In this document: positions 1-13,897 of the stretch, piece after piece
Numbering within the stretch: position 1 is the stretch's first letter
How the letters are laid out: every line of letters begins with the position of its first letter
Assembly: GCF_013697085.1 (NCBI RefSeq)
Contig: NZ_JACEFT010000003.1
Span: 62,001-126,000, forward strand
Direction: 5' to 3'
Source: Billgrantia kenyensis
GTDB lineage: Bacteria; Pseudomonadota; Gammaproteobacteria; Pseudomonadales; Halomonadaceae
DNA length: 64,000 nucleotides
Translations under genes and position numbers: made by a program
The notes under the pieces: generated by a model
Databases searched by the model: none
What the model was told of the DNA's origin: nothing
What the model saw: the letters and a program-made list of their open reading frames with translations, nothing else

Positions 1-538
1 GTGGGTCCCGGGCCGGGTGCGAGACCTTGGCGATGCGCGCCACGGCCGCATCGTGCTCGGCAGGGTCGGCGGTGAGCAGGTCGAGCCGCGGCTGGTCCTC
101 GGGGTAGGCGGCCAGCAGCAGGAAGTCCCGGCTGGCCTCCAGATGGCAGTGGCCGGTGCCCGCCGGCAGCACCAGGGCGTCACCGGTTCTCAGCTCGAGG
201 TCATCGCCCTGCTCGCCGCCCAGGCGCAGCCTGCCCCAGCCGGAGAGCACGCCGAACGCCTCGTGGGCGGTGGAGTGGTAGTGATGATAGTCGAACACGC
301 CTCCGCGCCAGCTCGGCTGCCAGTCATTGGCACTGAACAGCCGCTCGAAGCGCTCGGCGATGGCCTCGCGGTCGAGCACCGGGTTCACGCCCCGTGAACG
401 AAAGACCAGCGTCGCCAGCCTGCTGTTGGGGATGCGGCCATCATCGGCAAACACCCTCCGTTCGGGCGCCACCGGCTCGCCTGCGGCATCGGCCAGCCCC
501 AGGTCCATGCGCGTGTCGTCAACGCTTGCCTCGTCCAT
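1..538 (-). CDS. Cupin-domain protein, YjlB-like (C-terminus cut by window edge)
   Basis: An open frame of 179 codons runs on the minus strand from an ATG at 538 off the left edge without a stop. A Shine-Dalgarno GGAG lies just upstream. The middle of the protein has a histidine-rich cupin signature (FDYHHYHSTAHEAFGVL), then a glycine-rich stretch and a second cupin motif around PAGTGHCHLEAS, as expected for a one-barrel metal-binding cupin. It resembles the uncharacterised YjlB family. The substrate is unknown. It lies downstream of gltD, separated from it by a terminator, so it probably has its own promoter. The family call is from motif pattern only. Confidence 0.75.
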   Translation of the reverse strand, partial: MDEASVDDTRMDLGLADAAGEPVAPERRVFADDGRIPNSRLATLVFRSRGVNPVLDREAIAERFERLFSANDWQPSWRGGVFDYHHYHSTAHEAFGVLSGWGRLRLGGEQGDDLELRTGDALVLPAGTGHCHLEASRDFLLLAAYPEDQPRLDLLTADPAEHDAAVARIAKVSHPARDP

Positions 539-595
539 GAAAGCTCCTCGCTCTCTTGTGCCTGCCCCGAGTCTAGGCAAGGAAGCCGCATGACG

Positions 596-623
596 AAAAT
601 GCCCCGGCACCAGGGCCGGGGCA
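596..623 (-). terminator. Terminator after gltBD
   Basis: On the minus strand a 9-bp GC-rich stem (TGCCCCGGC pairing with GCCGGGGCA, 6-base loop) is followed by TTTT. It sits 22 bases past the gltD stop and before the cupin gene, and fits a Rho-independent terminator of the glutamate synthase operon. Confidence 0.85.
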
Positions 624-645
624 GACGCTTGTCGATGACGGGGTC

Positions 646-6543
<5,898 letters not shown>

Positions 6544-6611
6544 GGGCGTGCCTCAAAGAAAGTCTATTGACCAAACGGCGTCGCTGAATTATTTTAGTCG
6601 GTTTTATTTTA

Positions 6612-6617
6612 ATTATA
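6612..6617 (-). promoter_or_regulatory. gltB: Putative -10 element of the gltBD promoter
   Basis: A perfect TATAAT lies on the minus strand about 70 bases before the gltB ATG, in an AT-rich patch of otherwise GC-rich DNA. No good -35 hexamer is present at 16-18 bases, so the promoter may need an activator. The assignment rests on the -10 and on position. Confidence 0.5.
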
Positions 6618-6950
6618 CCCACTTGCAGCGGTCAGCCAGCGTCGCGAGAAAAGGACGCCCAGCATAGACACTTACCCCCCCGACGCGCAATCTCCCACCC
6701 TCCACCTCACCCCGAAAACTCTCGCCAAATCCGCAACTTGCTGTGAGAGGCGAAGCAAAAAAAACCACCAGTTCAACGACTTGCGCAGCACATAAACGGA
6801 TTTCAAACGCTTCCAACAAGACATTCGACTTTAGTCTAGGATCGACCATTTTTGCCATGCCGATGCGGCATGAGGCATGCGGATTTGATGCCTGAGGTGC
6901 AACACGGGTCGTCCTGAAACGCTCGAAACAGCGCCTGAGGAACAGCGAAG

Positions 6951-6980
6951 AAGGCCGCACGAATCGCTTCGCGCGGCCTT
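6951..6980 (-). terminator. Terminator after aroB
   Basis: A near-perfect 13-bp stem (AAGGCCGCGCGAA with TTCGTGCGGCCTT, one G-T wobble) is closed by a GCGA tetraloop and followed by CTTCG. It begins about 30 bases after the aroB stop and closes the pilMNOPQ-aroKB unit. Confidence 0.8.
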
Positions 6981-7012
6981 GTTGCACCCAAGAGGGGAAA
7001 AGCGTCGGAACG

Positions 7013-8125
7013 TCAGCTGCGGGGGAACGTGGCCAGCAACTCCTCAAGCAGCTCGCGAGGGGTCTGGTCGTGGATTACTGCCCGACCCAGCGTTTCGAGC
7101 AGGATCAGGCGCAGGCGCTCGTCGACGTTCTTCTTGTCCAGGCGCATGCGCGAGAGGAAATCCTCCACGCCCATGTCCATCGGTGCCTCGAGCGGCAGGC
7201 CGGCCGAAGCGATGATGGCTGCACTGCGCTCGACATCGTATTGCTCGAGCCAGCCAAGTCGGCGCGAAAGCTCAGCCGCCATCTGCATGCCGGCCCCTAC
7301 CGCTTCTCCGTGCAGCCAGCTGCCATAGCCCTGATGCGCTTCGATGGCGTGACCGAAGGTGTGGCCAAGATTGAGCAGCGCCCGCACCCCTTGCTCGGTT
7401 TCGTCCTCGGCCACGATCTCGGCCTTGAGGGCGCAGCTGCGCTCGATGGCCCAGGCCAGCGCCTCGGGCTGCAAGGTCCGCAGCGCGGGCATTTCGGCCT
7501 CCAGCCAGGCGAGGAACTCGGCGTCACGAATCAGGCCATACTTGATCACTTCGGCCAGGCCCGCTGAAAGCTCCCTGGACGGCAAAGTGCGCAGGGTATC
7601 GATATCGATCAGCACCGCCCGGGGCTGCCAGAAGGCACCGATCATGTTCTTGCCCAGGGGGTGGTTGACCCCGGTCTTGCCCCCCACCGACGAATCCACC
7701 TGGGAGAGCAGCGTGGTGGGCACCTGAATGAAGGACACGCCTCGCTGGTAGCAGGCAGCGGCGAAGCCGACCATGTCACCGATCACTCCCCCCCCCAAGG
7801 CAACCAGCGTGCAGCGCCGATTGAAGCCGGCCGCCAGCAGGGCATCCCAGATGCGGCTGACGCTCTCCAGCGTCTTGGCTGCCTCGCCGTCGGGGAGGAT
7901 CAGCTCCTGCACCTCGATGTCAGCGGGCATGCCACGCCGCACGGCGTCCAGGTAGAGCGGCGCCACGGTCTCGTTGGTCACGATCATGACCTGGCGTCCG
8001 GCCAGGTAGGGAGCCAGCACGGCAGGATCGCCGAGCAGGCCGGTGCCGATGTGAATGGGGTAGCTGCGCTCATCCAACGCCACCTGGAGAGTGCGCTGGA
8101 CGGCAGTGGTTTCGCTCAGGGTCAT
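7013..8125 (-). CDS. aroB: 3-dehydroquinate synthase
   Basis: This 370-residue cytoplasmic enzyme performs the second step of the shikimate pathway, converting DAHP to 3-dehydroquinate with NAD and a divalent metal. The NAD-binding [16 protein letters not shown] lies near residue 115, followed by the conserved [20 protein letters not shown] block that contacts substrate and cofactor. A metal-binding HTFGHAIE motif follows further along. It starts 3 bases after aroK, the classic aroK-aroB pairing, so both are probably expressed from the pil operon promoter. Length is typical. Confidence 0.97.
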   Translation of the reverse strand: MTLSETTAVQRTLQVALDERSYPIHIGTGLLGDPAVLAPYLAGRQVMIVTNETVAPLYLDAVRRGMPADIEVQELILPDGEAAKTLESVSRIWDALLAAGFNRRCTLVALGGGVIGDMVGFAAACYQRGVSFIQVPTTLLSQVDSSVGGKTGVNHPLGKNMIGAFWQPRAVLIDIDTLRTLPSRELSAGLAEVIKYGLIRDAEFLAWLEAEMPALRTLQPEALAWAIERSCALKAEIVAEDETEQGVRALLNLGHTFGHAIEAHQGYGSWLHGEAVGAGMQMAAELSRRLGWLEQYDVERSAAIIASAGLPLEAPMDMGVEDFLSRMRLDKKNVDERLRLILLETLGRAVIHDQTPRELLEELLATFPRS

Positions 8126-8128
8126 GGG

Positions 8129-8671
8129 TCAGGCCTTGGCTTGAAGGGGGTCGATGAGCCGCTGCACGCGCCGCACGATCTCGTTGACCACCGCTCGCAG
8201 GCTGCGCCGGTCGGTGCGGACCACGACATCGGCCGTGGCACGATAGAGCGGATCACGCAGCTCGAACATTTCACGCAGTACCTGCTCACGATCGGGTCGC
8301 TGCAGCAGCGGGCGATTGCGATCCTTGGCCACGCGCTTGAGCTGCTGCTCGACCGTGGTGAAGAGATAGATCACGGTGCCTCGTTCGCGCAGCCGGCGAC
8401 GGTTTTCCTCGCTCAGCACGGCCCCGCCACCGGTGGCCAGAACGATGCCCTCCTGCTCGGTCAGCTCCTGAATCATCTGCGCTTCGCGCTGACGGAAACC
8501 CGCCTCGCCCTCGACATCGAAGATCCAGGGAATATCCGCACCGCAGCGGGCCTGGATTTCGTGGTCGGAGTCGAAAAACTCACGCGAAAGTTCGGCCGCC
8601 AGAAGGCGGCCGATGGTACTCTTGCCGGCCCCCATGGGGCCGACCAGTATCAGATTGGGCAAATCCTGCAT
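8129..8671 (-). CDS. aroK: Shikimate kinase I
   Basis: This 180-residue P-loop kinase phosphorylates shikimate at the 3-position. The Walker A loop GPMGAGKST spans residues 11-19, DSDHEI (shikimate and Mg binding) follows near 36, and the shikimate-binding ATGGGAV lies near residue 80. A lid arginine is present in RDRNRPLL. The ATG overlaps the pilQ stop by one base (TGATG), which suggests translational coupling to the secretin gene. Its place between pilQ and aroB matches Pseudomonas. Confidence 0.97.
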   Translation of the reverse strand: MQDLPNLILVGPMGAGKSTIGRLLAAELSREFFDSDHEIQARCGADIPWIFDVEGEAGFRQREAQMIQELTEQEGIVLATGGGAVLSEENRRRLRERGTVIYLFTTVEQQLKRVAKDRNRPLLQRPDREQVLREMFELRDPLYRATADVVVRTDRRSLRAVVNEIVRRVQRLIDPLQAKA

Positions 8672-10791
8672 CAGCGAATCGCCATGCCGTCCTCGAGTAT
8701 TCGTGGAGTGATGAAGACCAGCAGCTCCACTTTCTGATTGCTGCTTTCATTGTAACGGAAAAGCCTGCCCAGCACAGGCAGGTCCCCGAAGAACGGCGTC
8801 TTGGCCAGGCGGCTGAGCTGCTCGGTGGTGAGGATGCCGCCCAGCACCACGGTCTCGCCGTTGTCGACCAGCACCTGGGTCTCGATACGGTTGGTGTCGA
8901 TCGGCGGCGCCTGCCCGGGAAGAGCCTCACGGAAGCTGTCGTTGGTAATCACCAGATCCATGATGATGCGATTATCCGGAGTGATCTGCGGCGTGACCTC
9001 CAGCGACAGCAGCGCCTCCTTGAAGTCGGTTTCGGTACCCTGATCGCTGACGGTCTGGAAGGCCCGCTCCTCACCCTGCTGGATCAGTGCCGTGCGCTGG
9101 TTGGCGGTGATCACCCGCGGCTGGGAGATGGTCTGACTCTTGTTCTCGCTCTCCAGCGCACGCAGCTCCAGGTCGAGCAGGATGTCGCCGGAAAGGTAGC
9201 CGAAGCCGAAGCTGGTCATCGGGTTGGCGCTACCCAGGTCCACTGCCAGGCCACCACGCTCGAAGCGGCTGCCCGACGGATCGTCGAATCCACCGGTGAA
9301 CTGGCCCCGCGGGTCGCGTTGGCCGGTGAAACCTTCACCGGTCACGACCGTAGAGCTGCCGCTGGACGCTCCCTCCAGATTGAGCCGGCTGCTGCCGCGC
9401 GACGATGCGCCCCAGTTGACGCCGAGCTCCTGGGTCACCCCATCGCGGGCAATGACGATGCGCGCCTCGATCTGTACCTGGCGTACTGCCACGTCGAGTC
9501 GGTCAAGCGTGCGCATGATCTCCTGAATCTGGTCGGCGGTGTCCTGGATCAGCAGCGTGTTGGTACGCTGATCCACCGCCACCCGGCCGCGCTCGGTCAG
9601 CAGGCCAAAGCCGTCGCCACCGCGCAGCAACTGGGCAAGGTCCTCGGCGCGGGCATAGCGCACCTGGATGTACTCCGAAACCAGCGGCGCCAGCGTCTCG
9701 ACCTGGGCGCGCGCCTCGATCTCCTGGCGTTCGATGTTGGCCAGCTCGCTGGCCGGCGCCACCATGATCACGTTGCCTTCCTGGCGGCTGGCCAGGCCAT
9801 GGCTCTTGAGCACCAGGTCGAGCGCCTGGTCCCAGGGCACATCCTGCAGGTTGAGCGTCACCTGGCCGGTCACGCTGTCGCTGGCGACCAGGTTGAGACC
9901 GGTGAAGTCGGCGATGATCGCAAGTACCGAACGTACCTCGATGTCCTGGAAGTTGAGCGTGATGCGCTCCCCCGTGTAGGGAAACTGCTCGCGCACGCGC
10001 TGCTCGCGTTCCCGCTGGGTGACCGGCTGAGCCTCGATGGTGAGCTGGCGCCCGCTCTGGGTCGAGAGCATGGCAAACTCGCCGCTGCCCTCGATCTCGA
10101 AGGTGACGCCGTCGCGGCTGACGCGAGGCGTGATGCGCTGCAGCGGCGTACCGAAATCGCTGACATCGAGGACCTGGTTATGGGACTCCGGCAGGTCGAC
10201 GTCACTCAGTTCGGCCACGATGCGGTTACGGCCCGCTTCGCGCACACGAGCATCGACCCCGGCCCGGTCGAAGGTCACGATCAGCCGGCCGGCGCCGCCC
10301 TCGCCGCGACGGAAATCGATGTCGGCGATCGCCGGCAGACCGGATGGCGCGGGGGATGCATGCTCCGGGGCTGCCGCAGCCGGCTCGGCGCGTGTCGCCG
10401 CAGGGGCAGAGACGCCACCTCCTATCGCCAGCCGCAGGCGATCGCCCTCCTGGGTCGTCTCATAGGGCAGCGGACCGTCCATGTTGAAGACCAGGCGCGT
10501 GCGGGAGCCAGCCTCCAGCGCGGTGACCTGCTCCACGCCGCCAACCCCCAGGTCGAGGCGACGACGATCCAGCCCGTTGGTGGTATCCACCAGATCGATG
10601 GTCAAGCGCGGCGGCTCGTCGAGTCGATAGCCACGCACCTCGGGCACGCCACCTGAGAACTCGAGGTCGACCAGCAGCTCGCCGCGCTCGCCCTGGCGAA
10701 AGTTCAGGTCGGTCAACGTCGATGCCGCCAGGGCAGGCAACGCCACCATCGCCAGGCATACCGCCGCCAGCCTGCCAATCAAATGTTTCAT
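8671..10791 (-). CDS. pilQ: Type IV pilus secretin PilQ
   Basis: This is the outer-membrane secretin through which type IV pili extend and retract. The ATG at 10791 is preferred over one ten codons upstream, because it has an AGGGGA ribosome binding site and starts directly with a signal peptide ([20 protein letters not shown], cleaved after ALA). This gives 706 residues. Two AMIN peptidoglycan-binding domains occupy roughly residues 25-260. They are followed by a secretin N-terminal domain ([20 protein letters not shown]), further N domains and the C-terminal secretin barrel, with [11 protein letters not shown]-like signature ([15 protein letters not shown]) near the end. It is last of the pilMNOPQ set and overlaps aroK. 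Confidence 0.97.
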   Translation of the reverse strand: MKHLIGRLAAVCLAMVALPALAASTLTDLNFRQGERGELLVDLEFSGGVPEVRGYRLDEPPRLTIDLVDTTNGLDRRRLDLGVGGVEQVTALEAGSRTRLVFNMDGPLPYETTQEGDRLRLAIGGGVSAPAATRAEPAAAAPEHASPAPSGLPAIADIDFRRGEGGAGRLIVTFDRAGVDARVREAGRNRIVAELSDVDLPESHNQVLDVSDFGTPLQRITPRVSRDGVTFEIEGSGEFAMLSTQSGRQLTIEAQPVTQREREQRVREQFPYTGERITLNFQDIEVRSVLAIIADFTGLNLVASDSVTGQVTLNLQDVPWDQALDLVLKSHGLASRQEGNVIMVAPASELANIERQEIEARAQVETLAPLVSEYIQVRYARAEDLAQLLRGGDGFGLLTERGRVAVDQRTNTLLIQDTADQIQEIMRTLDRLDVAVRQVQIEARIVIARDGVTQELGVNWGASSRGSSRLNLEGASSGSSTVVTGEGFTGQRDPRGQFTGGFDDPSGSRFERGGLAVDLGSANPMTSFGFGYLSGDILLDLELRALESENKSQTISQPRVITANQRTALIQQGEERAFQTVSDQGTETDFKEALLSLEVTPQITPDNRIIMDLVITNDSFREALPGQAPPIDTNRIETQVLVDNGETVVLGGILTTEQLSRLAKTPFFGDLPVLGRLFRYNESSNQKVELLVFITPRILEDGMAIR

Positions 10792-10860
10792 CGTTCCCCT
10801 ACCCCCTGCCTGTTTCCCCATTCCCCTGCGTCGGGCTAGTGCAATTCCTCAGCGACTGAT

Positions 10861-11373
10861 CTACTCCAGCGCCATTCGTGTCGTTCGTTCCGTCCAGTTA
10901 CCCCCACCGGTAGGCACCAGCTCGACCAGTTGTACCGTCGAATCGGTAACACTGACGATGCGACCGTGGTTCCTGCCCAGGTAGTTGCCGGCACGCAACT
11001 GGTGCACCTCGCCACCCGGGGCCCGCACCAGGGCATGGGTACGACTCCCCATGGTCAGGATACCCACCAGCCTCAGCGCCTCCAGGTCGTACTCCTCCAG
11101 CGGCTCCATGGTTCGACCGGGATCGGGAGCCAAGCCAGTGTCGCCTGCCGGGGCATCCTCCACCTCGGGCAACTGGGGCCTGAAGGGGCTGCGGCGATCG
11201 CTCTCCCGATAGGGAACCGGCTCGAAGCCCGGCACCTCTGGCATTTCCAACGCTGGCGGCGTGCCCGGGTCGTTGCGTATGTCGGTCAGCCGTCGCTCCA
11301 GCTCACCCAGCTGCGGGTCGGCACAGCCTGCCAGCAGCAGGCCGAGCGGAACCCAGAACCAGCGCCCCTTCAT
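10861..11373 (-). CDS. pilP: Type IV pilus inner-membrane lipoprotein PilP
   Basis: This 170-residue lipoprotein links the PilN/PilO inner-membrane alignment complex to the PilQ secretin. The N-terminus has a short hydrophobic signal ending in the lipobox LLAGC, with Cys16 as the lipidation site. A proline-rich linker follows, then a C-terminal beta domain (YDLEALRLVGILTMG) that in the family binds the secretin. Its start overlaps the pilO stop by four bases (ATGA). A 69-base gap separates it from pilQ. Confidence 0.95.
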   Translation of the reverse strand: MKGRWFWVPLGLLLAGCADPQLGELERRLTDIRNDPGTPPALEMPEVPGFEPVPYRESDRRSPFRPQLPEVEDAPAGDTGLAPDPGRTMEPLEEYDLEALRLVGILTMGSRTHALVRAPGGEVHQLRAGNYLGRNHGRIVSVTDSTVQLVELVPTGGGNWTERTTRMALE

Positions 11374-11993
11374 TGCCCCTCCTCCCCGCCCTGGGGACGA
11401 TAGCTATAGGTGCGGGCCAGCATCGACAGCCGCAGGCGATCGCTGTCCTCCACGGGTGCCAGGACGAAGTCGTGCAGCGTAACGATGCGCGGCAGCGCCG
11501 CCACGCTGGCGAGGAAGCCGGCAATATGGTGGTATTCGCCCTCGACCTGCAGATCGAAGGGACGCTCGATATAGAAGTCGCTCTCTATGGCGCTGCGCAG
11601 GCGGATAAAGTCGATCGTGAGGTGATGATCGAGAGCGCTCTCGCTGATGCTGTCGATCAGTGAGGGGATCTCGGCACCGGAGGGCAGCATCGCCATGAGT
11701 TCGTCCATGCGTGACTCGAGCATGGCCATCTGCTCGAGCATGTCCGGCAGGCGTGCCGCCTGGGCCGCGCGATTGCGATAGTCGACCAACAGCCGGCTCT
11801 CCTCGGCCTCGGCGCGCTGCAGCTCATCGGCCCTGGGGCCTGCCAGGTACCAGTAGGTGCCGGCCAGGGTAAGGATCAGAACCAGCAGGCAGCATATCCA
11901 CTGCAGCAGCAGCGGCCAGCTACCCGACTCCTTGAGCTCCAGCTCGCGCCAGTCAAGCTCCCGAAGGCGCCGAATCTCGGCCTGCATGTTCAT
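11370..11993 (-). CDS. pilO: Type IV pilus alignment protein PilO
   Basis: This 207-residue bitopic inner-membrane protein has a short cytoplasmic N-terminus, one transmembrane helix around residues 27-50 (LLLQWICCLLVLILTLAGTY), a periplasmic coiled coil (about 55-110), and a ferredoxin-like domain. It pairs with PilN to align the motor with the secretin. It overlaps both neighbours by four bases, so the four genes pilM-pilN-pilO-pilP are translationally coupled. Confidence 0.95.
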   Translation of the reverse strand: MNMQAEIRRLRELDWRELELKESGSWPLLLQWICCLLVLILTLAGTYWYLAGPRADELQRAEAEESRLLVDYRNRAAQAARLPDMLEQMAMLESRMDELMAMLPSGAEIPSLIDSISESALDHHLTIDFIRLRSAIESDFYIERPFDLQVEGEYHHIAGFLASVAALPRIVTLHDFVLAPVEDSDRLRLSMLARTYSYRPQGGEEGQ

Positions 11994-12571
11994 GGCTCTC
12001 CCCCCGACTCGCCTTCCCGCCCCTCTTCGGCGGCCCCATCGATGAGCTGCGTCATTCCCAGGCTGAAGCGGCGTCGCAGGCCGCCATCCGACTCGACTTC
12101 CGACAGCACCGGCTCGGAGAAGGCAGGCGCCTGGGCAAGCGAGCGCATCTGCTCGGAAACCTGGCGGTTATTCTCGGCACGCCCCGCCAGACGCAGCTGG
12201 TCGCCCTGGCGGCTCAACTGGGTATAGTGCACGCCTTCCACCAGGCTGAGGGTCAGGTCGCGAAACACCCTGACGGTCTGGGAGCGCCCCTGCTGCAGAT
12301 CATTGAAGACCTCGACCTGGCCGAGCATGCGCTCGCGTATCGCCTCATGCTCGCCGATCGAACGAATATCGCCTTCGAGCTGAGCCATGCGGTCACGAAT
12401 ATGCGCGTTGCGCTGCTGCTGCGACTCCATGGCCGTGTCGTAGTAGTGCATCATTCCCAGCCCACCCGACACGCCCAGCAGCACCATGACGACCAGCGCC
12501 AGATAGAAACGCCGGCTGCGCCGCCCACGCTGCCGCTCTCGCCACGGCAGGAGATTGATCTCGATACTCAT
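11990..12571 (-). CDS. pilN: Type IV pilus alignment protein PilN
   Basis: This 193-residue inner-membrane protein begins with the conserved cytoplasmic INLLPWRE motif, which docks into PilM. One transmembrane helix follows (about 24-43), then a periplasmic coiled coil and a small alpha/beta domain. It forms the alignment complex with PilO and PilP. The start overlaps pilM by four bases. Confidence 0.96.
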   Translation of the reverse strand: MSIEINLLPWRERQRGRRSRRFYLALVVMVLLGVSGGLGMMHYYDTAMESQQQRNAHIRDRMAQLEGDIRSIGEHEAIRERMLGQVEVFNDLQQGRSQTVRVFRDLTLSLVEGVHYTQLSRQGDQLRLAGRAENNRQVSEQMRSLAQAPAFSEPVLSEVESDGGLRRRFSLGMTQLIDGAAEEGREGESGGEP

Positions 12572-13632
12572 GTCGGCGACCTCATGGCCAGGCCGCAGGC
12601 GGTCACCATGGCCGGCGCGTCGCTGGCCAGGGTCTGGACATCAATGCGGGAATTGATGCGCATGCGCAGGAAGGGGTTGGCGATGACTACCTGCATCGCG
12701 GTTTCCTGGGCCAGCCGTTCAGCCAGGCCCGGGATCACGCTCGAGCCGCCGGCAAGCACCATGCGCTTGACCTCATGCTTGCGCCCAGCGGTGTAGTAAA
12801 GCTGCAGCGAGCGCCCGATCTGCTGCACCAGGGTGTCGATGAACGGTGCCAGGACGCTGGTCTGGTAATCTTCGGGCAGGCCGCCGCGCTTCTTGGCCAG
12901 GCCGGCCTCCTCCAGGGTCAGCCCGTAGCGCACGCGAATCTCCTCGGTGAGCTGACGGCCGCCGAACACGGTGTCACGGCTGTAGACTATACGGCCGCCC
13001 CGCAGCACGTGGAAGGCGTTCATGGTGGCACCGACATCGACCAGCGCCACGCAGTCGTCGTCTCCTGCGGCGGGCGGCAGCTGCTGGCGCAGCTCGCCGA
13101 AGGCGCGCTCCATGGCGAAGGCCTCGACGTCAACCGCCGCCGGCGTGAGGCCCGCCTGGTTCAGCGCGTCGGTGAGCTGATTGACGTCCTGCTGGCGACA
13201 GGCCACGAGAAGCACATCCTGCTGGTCACCGTAGCGGGCATTGAGCCCCAGGCGCTGGAAGTCAAAGGCAACCTCGCTGAACGGAAACGGAATATGCTTG
13301 TCTGACTCGAGTTGAATGCGCGCTTCGATCTCGTCATCGTTGAGCGAAGCAGGGAGCGTCAGGGTCTTGGTGATGGCGGCGCTGGCCGGCACGGCCGGCA
13401 CGGCAAGCCGCGAGGCGGGGCGGGCACTTTCCACGGCACGCCTCAGCACATCGGCGACTTCACGCATGTCGCGGATTCGCCGCTCCACCACGGCACCCTC
13501 GCGCAAGGGCCTGACGGCATAGCTTTCTATCTGGTAGTGGGATCCCACCCGCCTGAGTTCGATCAGCTTGACCGTGGCCGAGGTAATGTCGACGCCGATC
13601 AACCCTTTACCTGAGGCCCTGAATCGCATCAA
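12568..13632 (-). CDS. pilM: Type IV pilus assembly ATPase-like protein PilM
   Basis: This 354-residue cytoplasmic protein of the actin/FtsA fold begins the pilMNOPQ operon. It shows the nucleotide-binding patterns of the fold: IGVDITSATVKLIEL near the N-terminus, CVALVDVGATMNAF in the middle, and LAGGSSVIPGLAERL near residue 290. It binds the N-terminal tail of PilN and ties the alignment complex to the cytoplasmic motor. It is divergent from mrcA across 265 bases, an arrangement shared with Pseudomonas and Neisseria relatives. Confidence 0.96.
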   Translation of the reverse strand: MMRFRASGKGLIGVDITSATVKLIELRRVGSHYQIESYAVRPLREGAVVERRIRDMREVADVLRRAVESARPASRLAVPAVPASAAITKTLTLPASLNDDEIEARIQLESDKHIPFPFSEVAFDFQRLGLNARYGDQQDVLLVACRQQDVNQLTDALNQAGLTPAAVDVEAFAMERAFGELRQQLPPAAGDDDCVALVDVGATMNAFHVLRGGRIVYSRDTVFGGRQLTEEIRVRYGLTLEEAGLAKKRGGLPEDYQTSVLAPFIDTLVQQIGRSLQLYYTAGRKHEVKRMVLAGGSSVIPGLAERLAQETAMQVVIANPFLRMRINSRIDVQTLASDAPAMVTACGLAMRSPT

Positions 13633-13800
13633 GTATTGCCCTTGCGTATTCGCTGCGTTGAGTTCTTATTTACCACCTTCTTGCGCCCTAGGAATTTGCA
13701 TCACCGAGGCTGACAAAGATCATACCTGCTCTCCACGACCGAGGTTACATGATATTTTGTCAGCCCACACAAAGTTGCACGGTTCGCCTTATCAACGCTG

Positions 13801-13828
13801 TTGGCGGGCCGCGTGGATTCCTTATAAT
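13801..13828 (+). promoter_or_regulatory. mrcA: Putative sigma-70 promoter of mrcA
   Basis: TTGGCG at 13801-13806 and a perfect TATAAT at 13823-13828 are separated by 16 bases, ending 69 bases before the mrcA ATG. It lies in the divergent gap between pilM and mrcA. No equally clear promoter was found for pilM. Confidence 0.65.
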
Positions 13829-13897
13829 GGGTAGGCCAGTGAAGGCTACCTTTCATCGCCACGTTCTTCACGCTCTCACCACGGACAACGCCTTTTC

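Larger units (their letters stand above)
6544..7012. other. 469-base intergenic region between gltB and aroB
   Basis: The gap holds the gltB -10 element at one end and the aroB terminator at the other. In between are an A-rich stretch (about 6757-6830) and a 7-bp hairpin, CATGCCG-ATG-CGGCATG, at 6856-6872. A 144-codon open frame on the minus strand (6613-7047) overlaps the end of aroB and the terminator, and has no recognisable protein features. Pseudomonas has a DamX-like gene at this position; none is visible here. Confidence 0.6.

Noticed and set aside
6613-7047. 144-codon open frame between gltB and aroB
   Set aside because: Overlaps the end of aroB and its terminator, has no convincing ribosome binding site and no recognisable features.
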